Shown: positions 25,009-37,331 of the stretch, piece by piece
Numbering within the stretch: the first letter of the stretch is position 1
Layout of the letters: the number at the start of each line of letters is the position of its first letter
Source of the DNA: Lobulomyces angularis
Taxonomy: Eukaryota; Chytridiomycota; Chytridiomycetes; Lobulomycetales; Lobulomycetaceae
Length of the DNA stretch: 64,000 nt
NCBI GenBank assembly: GCA_027604685.1
Contig: JADHYX010000001.1
Span: forward strand, 5,045-69,044
Reading direction: 5' to 3'
Made by a program: the position numbers and the translations under genes
The notes under the pieces: model-generated
Told to the model about the DNA's origin: nothing
The model's database searches: none
The model's input: only the letters and a program-made list of their open reading frames with translations

Positions 25009-28000
25009 ATGATGTCAGATGAAAAAGTTGAATTAACCAAAAAAAAATCAACTGTTACAATTCAAAGAAAGTTAACGACTATTCAAAGGTATTACTAAAG
25101 TAAATCTTACATAGCCACTTTTAGACCATTGAAGATTTTTGAAATTTTTACCTCTCTTTCTTTTTGATTTTTTTATTACTAACTCTGTTTTTAAAAATTT
25201 TCATAGTGGTCCCCTTCCTGTTCCTGTAACATTACCAGTTAAGGAAGATGAGCCTAACAATTCCCAGACCTTTACAATATTTTTACAATCTAGTAAAGGT
25301 GCAATGCCTATACAATGTCCAATTGATGCTGATTTAAATTGGCTTTTACAAACTGCAACTATAAGATTTTCAATGCGTGGGTTACTATGCCCATTTGTTT
25401 GTGCTCGAACGGAGGAGGGAGTAACTTTAACGGAATTTGACAATTTAGCCGATATTCAAAAGCAACATGGTATTTTTTTATTCACAGAGCAAGAAACAAA
25501 GCAGATGCCCGAATTAGCAAAATATTTTTTTAATCCTGATGTTTTAGGTATATCATTTTTTCTTAAATATTTATAACTAATTTTTATAGAACTAGAAGAA
25601 ATTAATAAAACAAACACTGATGATGACTATTTGGTACCGGAACCAGCAGAAAGTTTAAAAAGAAGGACAGGAATGAAAAGAGATTCTTTCCTCACTTCCA
25701 AGAGTTTTTTAGATAAGGAAAAAGATAAGCTTGGACTTTCTTCTTCTCCTTCTCTGAGAGATTCTGTTTTAGGTTTACATTTAAGTGAGACTGATTTAAG
25801 TGACCCAGATGTGCAGAGAAAAATTGAAAAAAGAAAAATAGCTTTTGAAGAAATTGATTTCGAAATTGGTCCGGAGGTTACTGATATACCAAAAATTGTG
25901 CTTGGCGAATCCACTTTGCATTTAGAACAAGGTCAACATGAAAAGACTAAGCACGATGAAGATACAACGGATGATAGAAAACCTTCTGGATTTCTATCAG
26001 AACTAACATCAGTTTTAAAAATTAAAAAACCTGTTTTGCCCACTGTGAAAAAAGTTTTGGATGCTGAGGATTTAGAAAAAATTAATTTAAGAAAATCTAA
26101 GCAGAGAATCGAACATTCTAGTCTAAACTTGAACTATGTCACTGAAGCAGAGTTTGAGGATGATATTGATAGTGAGGAAACTGAAGATAACACTTTTGAG
26201 GCTGATATTGAAGGGGACATAGGAATGAAAAACTGGAATAAAGAAATGGATATTATTAGAAAGAAAACTTCTAATACAACTAAAAAAAAAATTGGTATGC
26301 GATATTTTTTATTGGTTAATCAAATTTTGTAGTATCTCACTCCGATACAATTGCAATCACATTTCCAAAATTAACCAATGGTTTGTTCTTTATTAAATTA
26401 CAAATTGTAATTTCTGATAATTTTAAATTATAGATGTTACACCAAATTCTGTTAAAGGTAAAGTAATTATGCTGTTTACTCAGACTATTTTTTAGGACTC
26501 CCTCCACCTGCTCCTCCAGCTCCACCTTCAACTATTGGAGGTAAATAAATATCCAATTTTGTTAAATTTACTTATTTAGGTCCACTACCACCAGCTCCAC
26601 CTCCAGGTCTCAGCGGTTAGTATTTTTATATTATATTAGTGTGGATCTGATCTACTTTTTTTTAAATAGGACCACCACCACCACCTCCTCCTCCAGTTCT
26701 CAGCGGTTAGTATTTTTATATTATATTAGTGTGGATCTGATCTACTTTTTTTTAAATAGGGCCACCACCACCACCTCCTCCTCCAGGTCTCAGCGGTAAG
26801 TAATTTTATTATATTAGTGTGGATCTGATCTACTTTTTTTCAAATAGGACCACCACCATCACCTCCTCCTCCAGTTCTCAGCGGTTAGTATTTTTATATT
26901 ATATTAGTGTGGATCTGATCTACTTTTTTTTAAATAGGACCACCACCACCTCCTCCTCCTCCAGGTCTCAGCGGTAAGTAATTTTATATTATTGTGGATC
27001 TGATCTACTTTTTTTCAAACAGGACCACCGCCACCACCTCCTCCTCCAGGTCTCAGCGGTTAGTAATTTTAGACTATATTAGTATAGATTTGCTCAACTC
27101 TTTTTTAAATAGGTCCACCACCACCTCCTCCTCCAGGTCTCAATGGTAAGTATATATTTTATCAGTAAGTTTAGATTTGTCTTTTGAATTCTTAAAATTA
27201 GGACCACCACCACCACCACCTCCCCCCGGATTTAACTGTAATTTTTCTTATCTTTTATTTTAATTGCTTTTTATTTTTAGGCCCTCCTCCCCCTGTATTA
27301 GGAGGTAATGAGACTTATAAGAATTTGTGTAGTTTCTTATAAAATAAAAAAAACACCAATTTTTTAACGTTATAGCTCCTCACCCAGCAAAGCCAGTTTC
27401 CAGCGGTCCCGTTGAAGTATCTGCGAAGGATCTTCAAAATCAACTTGCTTTAATGAAAAAAAGAAAGCTAGAACGTCAGAAATTAGCAGCCGAAAAAGCA
27501 GCTGCAAACCTCGCAACTACAGAAGAGGTGGGTAGTGCTGCTGTCACTGACGAATCGGAAAAAACTGCAGAACTTAAAAAACTAAAGTTAGCTGAAGAGC
27601 GCCAAAATATCATTATAGAAGTATTGGGGTATATGCAGGCATCCTCAAGTGGGTCACTGGAAGAAATAATTGAAAAAGCAAATAAGTCTACGGCAATTGC
27701 CAGAAATTTTATTTACACTTTAGTAAGAAAGCAGTGGGTAGAAGGATTTCGTATCATTGACCCATCGACTGAGCCTGAAGCTCTTAACGATTTTCAAAGT
27801 GGGTCAAGAAAAAAAAAAGAAAAAGTTCCTTGCATTGTTTATCCAGGGAAAGAATATTCAACTACAATTACTCTACAAGATAAAACTATTGATGAAATAA
27901 ATAATATATATCCAAATCAAGATTCTTTTGTTGCAGAAGCATCCATGTACCGATTTGACGCGAACTTGCAAAAGCATGTTTTGGATAAAATAAAATTCTA

Positions 28001-28844
28001 CAAGACAGCTTTATTTCCAAAACCCTACGAAGCTTTTATGGAACCGGAGCCACCACAAGATAGTAGTTTAGAAAACAGAAATAAATGGGAACAATGGAAT
28101 AAAAATAAGTTGGTATTTTTTAACATAATTTCCTGTGTTTTAATTTATTGTATTAATAATTTAAGGATCACGAGCAAAGCGACTCAGCGCAATACAATTT
28201 AATATACAATAAGTTGAAAGCAACAGATTTAATTACCGTTACTGCTTTCCAGAGCTTGGAGCAGACTATATCACAGATGAGGGAAATGAATGATAAAGTA
28301 AATGCAGCTTTTAATGACATGCCTATTACAGAACTCAGAAAGGTTGGTTTTTTTCTTAACTTATCATAAAACCGTAAATTTTTTTCAGTTACCTGCACTT
28401 ATTCCTAGGGAAATAAAAAATTTGGCTGCCAGACTTCATAAAAAGAATGGAATTATAATTAAAGATGAGGATTTAAAATTGACACCAACATTTTTGGTAA
28501 TAGATAGTGAAAATATTACCGTGAAACTAAAACAATAATAAATAAATAGGAAAGTTTGATGGATCCTGACGGTTTAACGAAAGAAGAAAGAATGGAAAAG
28601 GATAAGAAAGAAGGGCTGGTGCAAGAAAGAAAAAATAAAAACTTGGCATCTTTTCCAAGGGAAAGCGTGGATTTATTGTAAGGAAATTACTTTTTTGTTT
28701 TTAAAATTTAGTTACTTAAATGTATTACATGCTAACTTTCTCGTCTCTAGATTTAAAACTTTTTATGATTTAAAAATGAAAGAACAAAAGCAGGCAGCGA
28801 AAATGGGTTCATCTGTTCCTAAAAGATCTGGTACAATAGCATAA
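25009..28844 (+). CDS. Polyproline protein with tandem micro-exon array, unrecognised family
   Basis: About 915 aa in at least 17 exons. Part 1 (exons 25009-25088 and 25207-25547) has a possible ubiquitin-like or Ras-association fold: TFTIFLQSSKGAMPIQC, then DADLNWLLQTATIRF. Part 2 (to about 26296) is charged and disordered, with LSSSPSLRDSVLGLHLSE. Part 3 (26496-27304) is proline-rich, made of ten very short exons of the type GPPPPPPPPGLSG. Part 4 starts VEVSAKDLQNQLALMKKRKL and continues as a helical/coiled domain (IIIEVLGYMQASS, IARNFIYTLVRKQWVEGFR, LALIPREIKNL type helices) to a basic C terminus. The layout recalls formins or WASP-like proteins, but I see neither an FH2 domain nor a clear WH2-CA tail. 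Polyproline suggests profilin or SH3 partners (inference). Confidence 0.8.
26580..27145 (+). repeat. Tandem exon-intron array coding polyproline
   Basis: Seven exons at 26580-26615, 26670-26705, 26760-26795, 26848-26883, 26938-26973, 27023-27058 and 27113-27145 are 36 nt long (the last 33) and code P-rich units ending GLSG, VLSG or GLNG. Every intron interrupts a Gly codon in phase 1, so any exon can be skipped or added without changing frame. The intervening introns are also nearly the same, sharing a 'gtggatctgatctac' core before a T run and the acceptor. Unit spacing is 85-90 bp. Flanking exons at 26496-26540, 27202-27237 and 27281-27304 are diverged relatives. Confidence 0.93.
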
Positions 28845-29025
28845 CAGCGCATAGTAGATTTTTAAAATATTAATATAATATATATTTTTTTAATATAATT
28901 TTTGTTATTTATTATCATTTTATGATGTATGAATTTAATAGAGGGAAACAGCATATATATATATAATTTCAATAAAAGATCAAGAATTAAAAATATTGTT
29001 TTTTTTTTAACTAAACTGAAATGTG

Positions 29026-31221
29026 TTAATTCCTATCTTCATTTAGTAAAGCAAAATTTCGAAATTCTAGAGCCCCAACATTTTTAACAAAGTTAAAGCT
29101 GAAGTCAAAACAACCAACTTCTTCTAAACTTTTTGGAGCTAGATTCAAATATCTTTTTTTGTTTTGCTCCCATTCCTCTAAATCTAGTATATATTTGTCT
29201 GTAGACAACTTTAGTTGATAATGTACTCCAGGCTCTCTGTGATTTACAGCAAGGGCCTTCTCGCGAAAATCAGGGTATAAATTGTATAAGCCTTTTTCTG
29301 CTACAAAAGCAATGAAATGAAAGGTCCATGCAGCACCCTTTGTTGAAATTTTTTTTTTTTGTTAAATTTTAAAATTTTTCATCAAACATACTTTATCACT
29401 TGAATGTTTAAACCAAAGGTTACTTTTAAGGTTACCAAATAATGGTTGGTATAAAGTAAACTTAGTATGTGGTTGTTGCTGCTTATCTAATACAATACTT
29501 TTTTTATGTACCATTTTTAAATCTAACCATGACAAAAATTTTCGCCATTGAGTTGGGAATAAAAGTTGCCCCCATGTTCCTACCTGAAGAGAAAATTAAA
29601 AAAATTTCTATTTTTTGCATACCAGTTGATATTTGTAAACTGGAAAACTGTTTCCTTCTTCTAATCCATGAATTTGACCCTTTTGGAAATTTACATAGCA
29701 CTTTGGATAAATTCTTAGACAAGTCTGCTGCCCTTGTAACGAAATTCCTAAATTTTATCCAATATTAAAAATTGTTTATAATCTTATATTACCAAATGCT
29801 CTTGGATCCACTTCTTCAGTATCAAAATAATATTTATTTACAGCAGTCGATAACCAGGTGAACCACATCTTGAAATAAATTCGTATTAGATAAAAATTAT
29901 TTAAAAATTAAACCGGAGCTACTTCCAAATCGTCTTCCAAAATAAATGCAACTTCATTATCGTCCTCATCCGGATACCAAACTTCATGCCACTGTGCCGC
30001 AAGACCAACGTTTTTATATCTAATTCAAATGTAAATTTTTTCTTTCAATTTTTACAATACCTAACATGAATAAGCTTTTCTCCATATTTCCACTCCCAAT
30101 TTTCTGCCACTTTCAAAACTTCCTTTCGAACAATTAAATTACTTAAATTTGGTAGTTTAGGATAATCAATAAATATATCAACGTTAATGGAATTGAAATT
30201 ACTTCCATTTAAAAACAAAATTTCGTAATTCGAATTTGATAAGGAATTTAACAGCCGTCGCAAACTATTTGGCCGATTATACGTTAAAATTTTTATCGTG
30301 AACCTGGAATTGCTACTTAATTTGTTTTTACTAACTGCAAATTGTTCGTTTAAACACCCATTATCTCTTCCTTTCAGCAAATCAAACTTCGATAAATAGT
30401 TTAAACTTGCATTCCTTATCAGAATTGGCCAAATATCCAAAGAAGCATAGTTCTTGTAATTTTTAGAGAAGTTGTTTTCCCCTGTAATAATTAGTGGACT
30501 TGACATTGATAGATAATTGACGGTTAACAGAAGTAGCGTCTCAGTTTTTTTCCACCATTTAACAACAATTTTACTTTCACCGCTATTAAGTTTTAATTTA
30601 TTGATTCTTTTTCCAGTCTGAATCAAATTATTAAAATTGTGTAAAAAACTTTTTTCTGCCAAGTAGAACTTGGCTTTAAATAATTCTAATATTACTCTAG
30701 TTGAATCTATAATCAAAGAAAAAATAATATTTAATTTAACTTTATTAAATAAAAATCTTACTCGATGGTTTGAAAACAACGAAGGAGTCAACTATTTTTT
30801 CATTGCTAGCAACACTTGATAATACAAAATCCAGTTCCTTGTGCTTTTTAAAATAGTCTAGTGATATCTGTAATATATCATTTAACCAAGTGTCGCTGAT
30901 TTTCCCAAAAAACACTGGTAATTTCTGATCTAAAATTAATTCTAGTGACAAAGTCAACGCATACTGAAAATCCATTTCGGACTCATCATATAAGATGGTG
31001 TTAATTTTTTCATTTTTTTTTTTATCTAAAATCCAATAATTTCTTAAATTTAAAATTTTTGCTGTACATAGAAAGTTATCTATAAATGTTGTGTTGTCGA
31101 GCTCAAGTAAAATAATATGGGACGTTTGATTTTTTAATATTTTACTTAAATTTTCCAATAGTATACTACCTTGAGTTAAACATACTACCGTTAAAAAAAG
31201 AAAAATCTTTAAAATTATCAT
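29026..31221 (-). CDS. Glycosyltransferase-like protein (GT-A fold), secretory pathway
   Basis: Start at ATG 31221 with a signal peptide or membrane anchor (MIILKIFLFLTVVCLTQGS). An N-terminal region of about 240 aa has no recognised motif. The GT-A nucleotide-sugar core follows: TIKILTYNRPNSLRRLL, NVGLAAQWHEVWYP, and the metal-binding FILEDDLEVAP with its acidic ED-D cluster. Next come WLSTAVNKYYF, VGTWGQLLFPTQW and a C-terminal LYNLYPDF...REPGVHY block, in an order I know from a eukaryotic family of GT2-like proteins. At least five introns splice in frame (for example 30057/30017). The donor sugar and acceptor are unknown. It is divergent from carnitine acetyltransferase, with an assembly gap between the two starts. 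Confidence 0.75.
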
Positions 31222-31380
31222 CAATTTTTTTTTGAATCTTTTAAACTCCGATAAACATTCTAAATTACTTGCCTAAAGCAATATGATTGTTTTCATCATT
31301 TGCAAAGAATAAAAAAATGTGTAAGTTTTTTTGAATTCAGCAAAAGAAACTTTTTTTTATTTATACATATAATAAAAAAT

Positions 31381-31390
31381 NNNNNNNNNN
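31381..31390. other. Assembly gap (10 N)
   Basis: Ten unknown bases in the short intergenic region between the divergent glycosyltransferase and carnitine acetyltransferase genes, so part of both promoters may be missing. Confidence 0.95.
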
Positions 31391-31406
31391 TTAATTATAT
31401 ATATAA

Positions 31407-33979
31407 ATGTTGAGATCTTTTAATAAGTTTTCAACCATAAAGAGAAATTTTTATGCTACAAATAAAAACTATATTACCTTTGACAATCAAGTAAATTTAC
31501 CGAAATTACCCATTCCCCAAATTGCAGATACTGCTCACAGGTAAAGCTATCTTTTATTTGAAATTTTTCTATTTATTGTGAAATTAAAACTGAACTGTAA
31601 TACTGTGAAGTACTTAAAATTTACCAAAAATTTTTAATAAATAGATACTTAGAATCTACAAAACCATTACTAAGCCCACAAAAATTTGAGGAAACTAGTA
31701 AGCTAGTTCAAAAATTTACGGAAAAAGGTGGATTAGGTGAAAAACTTCAAAATCGATTAATAGATTATGCGGCAACGAGACCGGTTGACCAGAAGTTTAT
31801 CTGTAACTAACTAATTCATTTTTTTTTTTTAGAATTCGTGGTTAGAGGAGATTTGGTTAAATAAAGCATATTTGGAATGGAGAGAACCATCTCTCATAAA
31901 TGTTAACTGGTGGTGCAATTTTCTTGATAGTCCAGTACATGATAAACTTTTACTTAAGAAACCACCTCCTAGTGGAGTGTTGTCCAATTTTCAGATTGAA
32001 AGAGCGGCAGGCTTAATAACCAACTTATTAAACTTTAAGCATTTAATTGAAACGTAATTATATTTTCATGCTTTTATTTAATTTTTACCTAATTTCTAGA
32101 GAAACTTTACCACCTGATGTTGCTAAAAATGTTCCATTTTGTATGAATCAATATAGATATTTATTTCATACTTGCAGAATTCCGCAGCCAAAATGCGATA
32201 AGCTGGTAGTAAACCCTGGAGCTACCCATATTATTGTCATGCTAAAAAACCAGATGTTCAAGGTTCAGGTGTACGGTAAAGGTTGCTCCAGAGTATCCAC
32301 TGCTGAAATTACCAGGTGAACCTAATATCTATGCTTTGAAATTTCTCTTATGGCGTTGTTTTTAATAGACAATTACTTGCAGTGGGTAAGGAAGGTTTGA
32401 TATCAACTGAACCACCTATAGGATTATTAACAGCGGCCCATAGGGATACATGGACAAAAGTATTATTATAGACCCTATTTTATTTTTAATCTTTTAGGCA
32501 TACAACTACCTTTCAAAATCTCCTAGCCATGCTAAAAATTTAAAATTAATTCAAGATGCAATATTTGTATTATGTTTGGATGACCATTCAACAAAAAATA
32601 ACCCAGATCATACTCATTTACAATTTTTCCATAATTTCAACGCAGAAAATAGATGGTTTGATAAATCTCTGCAATTTATTGTTGCTTCAAATGGTAAAGC
32701 CGGTGTGAATGGAGAAGTAAATTATTATTAATTTTTTTTTGTTAAACCTTGCATTTATATTTCATGAAGCACTCACCAGTTGATGCGGTTATTCCAGGAA
32801 GACTCTTTGATTATCTGATTCAAAAGTATGCTGAACATTTATTAGTTGTTAATATAAATTTTTTTTTTTAGTGAACCTGCAGTCGATCCTGAAAACGTCA
32901 CAGAATCATTGTTACCTCCTCCAGAGTTATTAAAGTGGCGGGAAACTACTGAAGAGCTGACTGATTTAATAAACGAAGCAAAGACCACCGTTAAAAAATT
33001 AATTAATGAAACGGAAAGCGTCTTACTGCATTATCGAGTGTATGGTGGTAGATATATCAAAGAAATAGGTATGTGAATTTTTTATAGAGATTCTTAATCT
33101 TTAAATTAGCGGAGACCAGTCCAGATTCTTTCATGCAATTGGTTTTGCAAGTGGCATGGTTGAGACTTCATAAAGAACCTACAGCTGTATATGAAACTTC
33201 ATCAACTAGAGCATTTCTTCATGGAAGAACTGAAACAGGTAGATCACTTTCAAATGAATCTTTAGAGTTTGCAAAAAGTTTTGGCAATGATGACATTTTG
33301 GTATAGTATTTTTGTAAAAACAGCATTTTAAATACTTCACACTTTAGTATGATGAACAAAGAAAGCTCTTTAGAAATGCTATTCAAAAACATTTAGAGAC
33401 CATGAAACTTTGCGCCGCAGGAAAGGGTATTGATAGACATTTGCTTGGCCTAAGGTGCATGTTACAGGGTGATGAGGCCAAAGACTCCCTTTTTTCTGAT
33501 GAAGCCTTCGTAAAATCAATGTAAGTTCAATTTTTATAGCAATCCGTAATATTTTTTTTATTTAAGGTATTTTAAACTATCAACTTCCAACATGAGTCCC
33601 GGAAATAGATTTTATGGTGGATTCGGTCCTGTAGTACCAGAAGGGTACGGAGTCAATTACGCAATTGACAAAGATGTAATTAAACTTTCCATATCAGGAA
33701 AGAAAAACACTAAAACGAAAAAAAATGCCCCAGACGTTTACCAATTCAGAGCAATGATAGAAAGAACTTTGACTGATTTTATGATACTGTTTCCAAAGAG
33801 GTACTAATTTATTTGCGTCAAATATTTAAAAATTTTTAAGATCTTCAATTTGGGGAATGGATTGGAAAAATTTGCATGAGGAAGAGAGAAAAGAAGAAGT
33901 ATATTTCAAATCTATGGCAAAGGCTAGTGAGGACTATTTAAAAAGAAAAACTAATTTAGAAAAGAAATATCTACAATAA
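31407..33979 (+). CDS. CRAT: Carnitine O-acetyltransferase
   Basis: Transfers acetyl groups between CoA and carnitine in mitochondria or peroxisomes. The choline/carnitine acyltransferase fold is complete: LPKLPIPQIADTAHRYLES, WLEEIWLNKAYLEWREPS, NVNWWCNFLDSP, PFCMNQYRYLFHTCRIP, GLLTAAHRDTWTKAYNYL, FIVASNGKAGVNGE/HSPVDA with the catalytic His right after an intron, LQVAWLRLH, TAVYETSSTRAFLHGRTET, LLGLRCMLQ, and the C-terminal GGFGPVVPEGYGVNYAI. About eleven short introns are in frame. The first 25 residues are basic and hydroxylated (MLRSFNKFSTIKRNF), consistent with a mitochondrial presequence. I see no clear C-terminal peroxisomal SKL, since the end is KKYLQ. Stop TAA at 33977. Confidence 0.95.
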
Positions 33980-35158
33980 TAAAATTAATAAATTTATTTT
34001 ATCACCCTAAAATTTCTTTTATCCCAAATTTTGCGATTACTATTTTTAAAAGAACAAAGGAATATATGTCATAATTACGTAGTTAAGTGTAAAACATACA
34101 TTCATTTTTAAATGAATTTATACATATACAAGGTGAACTAGAATGAAGGAAGAAATTTTTTTTTTTTTTTTAACAAAATTTATAAAGGTAGCATTCTTTT
34201 CAATAAAATTATACTAATATTTGAGATATTAGTCATATTTAACAATAATATTTATTAATAAAAAAAAATTTATTATAAAATTAGAATTTTTTTATAAAAA
34301 TCCCTAGTTCCTATCTTCCATTCTTTTTCAAAAAATCTTAAAAAATCTTAAATAAAAAAATTTCTTCTGTGCAAAGTACTGTCACTACACCTTTAAAATG
34401 GCATTTCAGTTTTATACTTATTTAAATGTGGTAATAAAGATCTATGGGACTATGATAGTATAAATTTATAGATTGTATTTATTTAAGTGAGGCTTCTGCA
34501 TAAATAAAAGACATCATAGTCAAATTGCACATCAATGTTAAAAACACCTGGATTCAGCAACCTGAAAAGCATTGCATTAAACAAGAAAAAAATTCTACAT
34601 TAATCTGATAGAACTTTGCATTACGCTATGTTTTTTTACTAGTTTAGGAAGAGAAAATCCAGTCAAAATCTTTCTTTTTCAAATAAATTCTATTAGGGTT
34701 TTTCAGGAAAGAGAATAGAAAAGAATTTTTAATCCACAATCTTTTTCTTCTGAACTTCTTTCTTGACATTTTAAGTTTTCGGTGTAACTGTTTGAGTTGC
34801 CCTTGCCATAAAAAAAATTGGTGTATTTTATTGTAAATTGCAGAAATTTTCTTAAATGCTGTCGTGAAATTCAATTCTTCCGTCCTAGTGAAGAAATGGC
34901 TAGATAATAGATTCTTTTAATTTTCTTTTTTATCTACAAATTTAAAAAAAAATCCATCTGAATAGAAGTATAGAAAAATGGATATTTGTAAATAGAATTT
35001 TAAAAATTTTTTTAGTGATATTGGCATATAAAAACAAAATTATTTTCAACTAAAAGTTTATTTTAAAAAATAAAAAGTAAAATATTTTACAGTAGAAATA
35101 AAAAAAATTTATATTATCAGTTATCATTAAGATTATATTAAAATAGAAGAAAAAAAAA
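33980..35158. other. Intergenic, about 1.2 kb
   Basis: Long AT-rich spacer with many homopolymer runs. A 76-aa open frame on - at 34644-34874 is Lys/Phe-rich without a motif. I see no gene or RNA. Confidence 0.55.
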
Positions 35159-36480
35159 ATGAAATTAAACCTTTTTACTCTTGTTACCTTAATTGCTTCA
35201 ACATTTGCGATACCAGTTGGTGAAAAACCTGAAAATGCTAACCTTAGAAGAATTTCAACTAAAGAAGGTGAATCACAATGGATGACAGAAGATGAGGTAA
35301 TTGTCTCATATTTAAAACTCTCTACTAAGTACATTTAAAACAGATTGCAGTTTTAATACGTGATGTAATCCCTTTTATTGACTTAACTGATGAAGTACCA
35401 ACCAATAATTTTAGACCAGCCCCTAGACCTATTAGAGCAAACCCTTCCACTCCTACGCAGCAAAGTTTGGTTAAACCATTAACTGAACAAATAGATTTGC
35501 AACAAATGAAAGATTTCCTAACTACTTTCAGCACTTTTAATAATAGATACTACAAAAGTACTTCTGGTAAGGAATCCTCAATATGGCTACAGGGTCAGCT
35601 AGAAGCGGTTGCCAAATATAGTAACAGTACCAGTGTTAAAGTTGAGATAGTTCCTTTTACACACCCATCATTTGCACAAAAAAGTCTTATCGCAAAAATC
35701 ATTCCTACTCAACCAATAAATGCTGGTAGAACAATAGTTGGTGCGCATCAAGATTCCATTAATGGCCAGTAAAAATAAAAACCAATTGGTCATCTAAAAT
35801 ATTGTTAAATTTATCTAGAAATGCATTAAATGGGAGAGCACCAGGTGCAGATGATGATGGTTCTGGAACTGGGTCAATTTTCGAAGCTTTCCGTTTACTT
35901 GTTGTTAACAACTACGTACCAAAAAAAACACTGGAGTTCCATTTCTACGCTGCAGAAGAAGCAGGTTTATTAGGATCTCAAGCTATCGCAGTCAAATACA
36001 AATCTGACAATGTCATCGTTGATGGTAAATAATTTATCATGTTTGATTTTTTTTTTTTTTTGTAAACTTCGTTTTTTTTTAAAGGAATGTTACAAGTCGA
36101 TATGACTGGTTATGTGAAACCAGGAACCACTGAAGTTATCGGAATTGAGACTAGTAGATATGCAGACACTTCTATTTCAACATTTCTTAAAACTTTGTCT
36201 GCTGAATACGCAGCAATTCCAGGTGTTTCCACTTCTTGTGGTTATGCGTAAGTGTAAAAAATTTAATCAAATGGTCTAAATATCATATTTACATAGTTGT
36301 TCGGATCATGCGAGCTGGACAAAGAATGGATACAAAGCAGCATTTCTGTTTGAATCATTATTTGAAAATCATAACAAGCAAATACATACTGCTAATGACA
36401 GCTTAGAAAAAGTATCTTTTTCGCACATGGCAGAATTTACGAAATTGATTTTAGGTTGGGCAGTTGAAATGACCGCCTAA
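35159..36480 (+). CDS. Secreted M28 leucine-aminopeptidase-like metalloprotease
   Basis: A di-zinc exopeptidase that removes N-terminal residues from peptides. The signal peptide is [19 protein letters not shown], followed by a propeptide-like segment. The M28 zinc ligands are in order: GAHQDSI (His), ADDDGSGTG (bridging Asp), [10 protein letters not shown] (catalytic Glu and ligand Glu), QVDMTGY (Asp) and CSDHASW (His). Four introns splice in frame, including one between GAHQDSI and the ADDDG motif. Length (about 385 aa) and signal peptide fit fungal extracellular leucine aminopeptidases of the LAP1/Aeromonas-aminopeptidase type. It ends in ...GWAVEMTA with TAA. Confidence 0.93.
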
Positions 36481-37331
36481 ATATATAATCTTTTTGTATT
36501 CATTAAAAAGTAGTTCATTTTATTTTTTCTTTTAATTTGTTAAATAAAAGTATAGTCATGTACCAATATTTTTTTGTTAAATTTATTTAAAAGATTTCGA
36601 ATTACTTGAGTTGGAAAATTACGTTTTAATGAATTGAAAAGTTGTTAAAAGAAAAATTCAATAAAAACTTGAAAAAAAAAATAAAAACCATCTTAAATAG
36701 CAATTTTTAGTAAAAATTTAATGTGGTATTTTGTTTAAAAAAAGGGATTAAGAGATTTTATTAGTTCTATGCACTGATAGAATTATAGCACAATGAAAAA
36801 ACAATGAAATTATTACATATTATTATAATTTTAAATCTTTGTGGCGCAGTATATATAAATTGAAGAAAAAAATTTTTTTTTTTTTTTTTTCTTTAAAAAG
36901 CAACGTTAGCGATTCTGCTACACAATTGAAGTTTTTGTATCCATAACTAAATTGTTCCAATCGTTAACAATATATAAAATTGTGATAAATATTAGGAAAC
37001 TATTTCTTCAAGCGAACCCCTGGTTCTAGGAAGTCTTTGGTGCCAACTTTATCAGATATTTTCCTTCTTTGAATTATAAAAATTATATTGCAGCAAAGCA
37101 TATTAAATTTTAATTAGATTCTTTTTCTTTTTTAAATTGCCAAATAAATCATTTTTTAGCATGTTAAAAAGAATCAACAATTCAGATGGATTTTGAATGA
37201 TTGAATTCAACGTAAAGAACTATAACAAAACCATGTTTTTAAATATTGAATTGAAATTAATTAATGCGTATGATTTTCTATTGTAATAGTATCTTTTTTT
37301 AATTGACAGAAAAGTTTTAACAAATTCCTTT
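36481..37331. other. Intergenic between convergent genes
   Basis: About 850 bp of AT-rich sequence between the 3' ends of the aminopeptidase and the AIG2-like gene. No coding texture and no structured RNA visible. Confidence 0.55.

Noticed and set aside
25009..28844. Polyproline gene as a formin
   Set aside because: No FH2 signature can be found after the polyproline; the following helical domain has a different pattern.
29640..29730. Extra intron in the glycosyltransferase near 'gtaaatttcc...ttccag'
   Set aside because: The segment reads through in frame (YVNFQKGQIHGLEEGN) into the conserved VGTWGQ block, so it is exon.
34644..34874. 76-aa open frame on -
   Set aside because: Lys/Phe-rich, no motif, isolated in a long AT-rich spacer.
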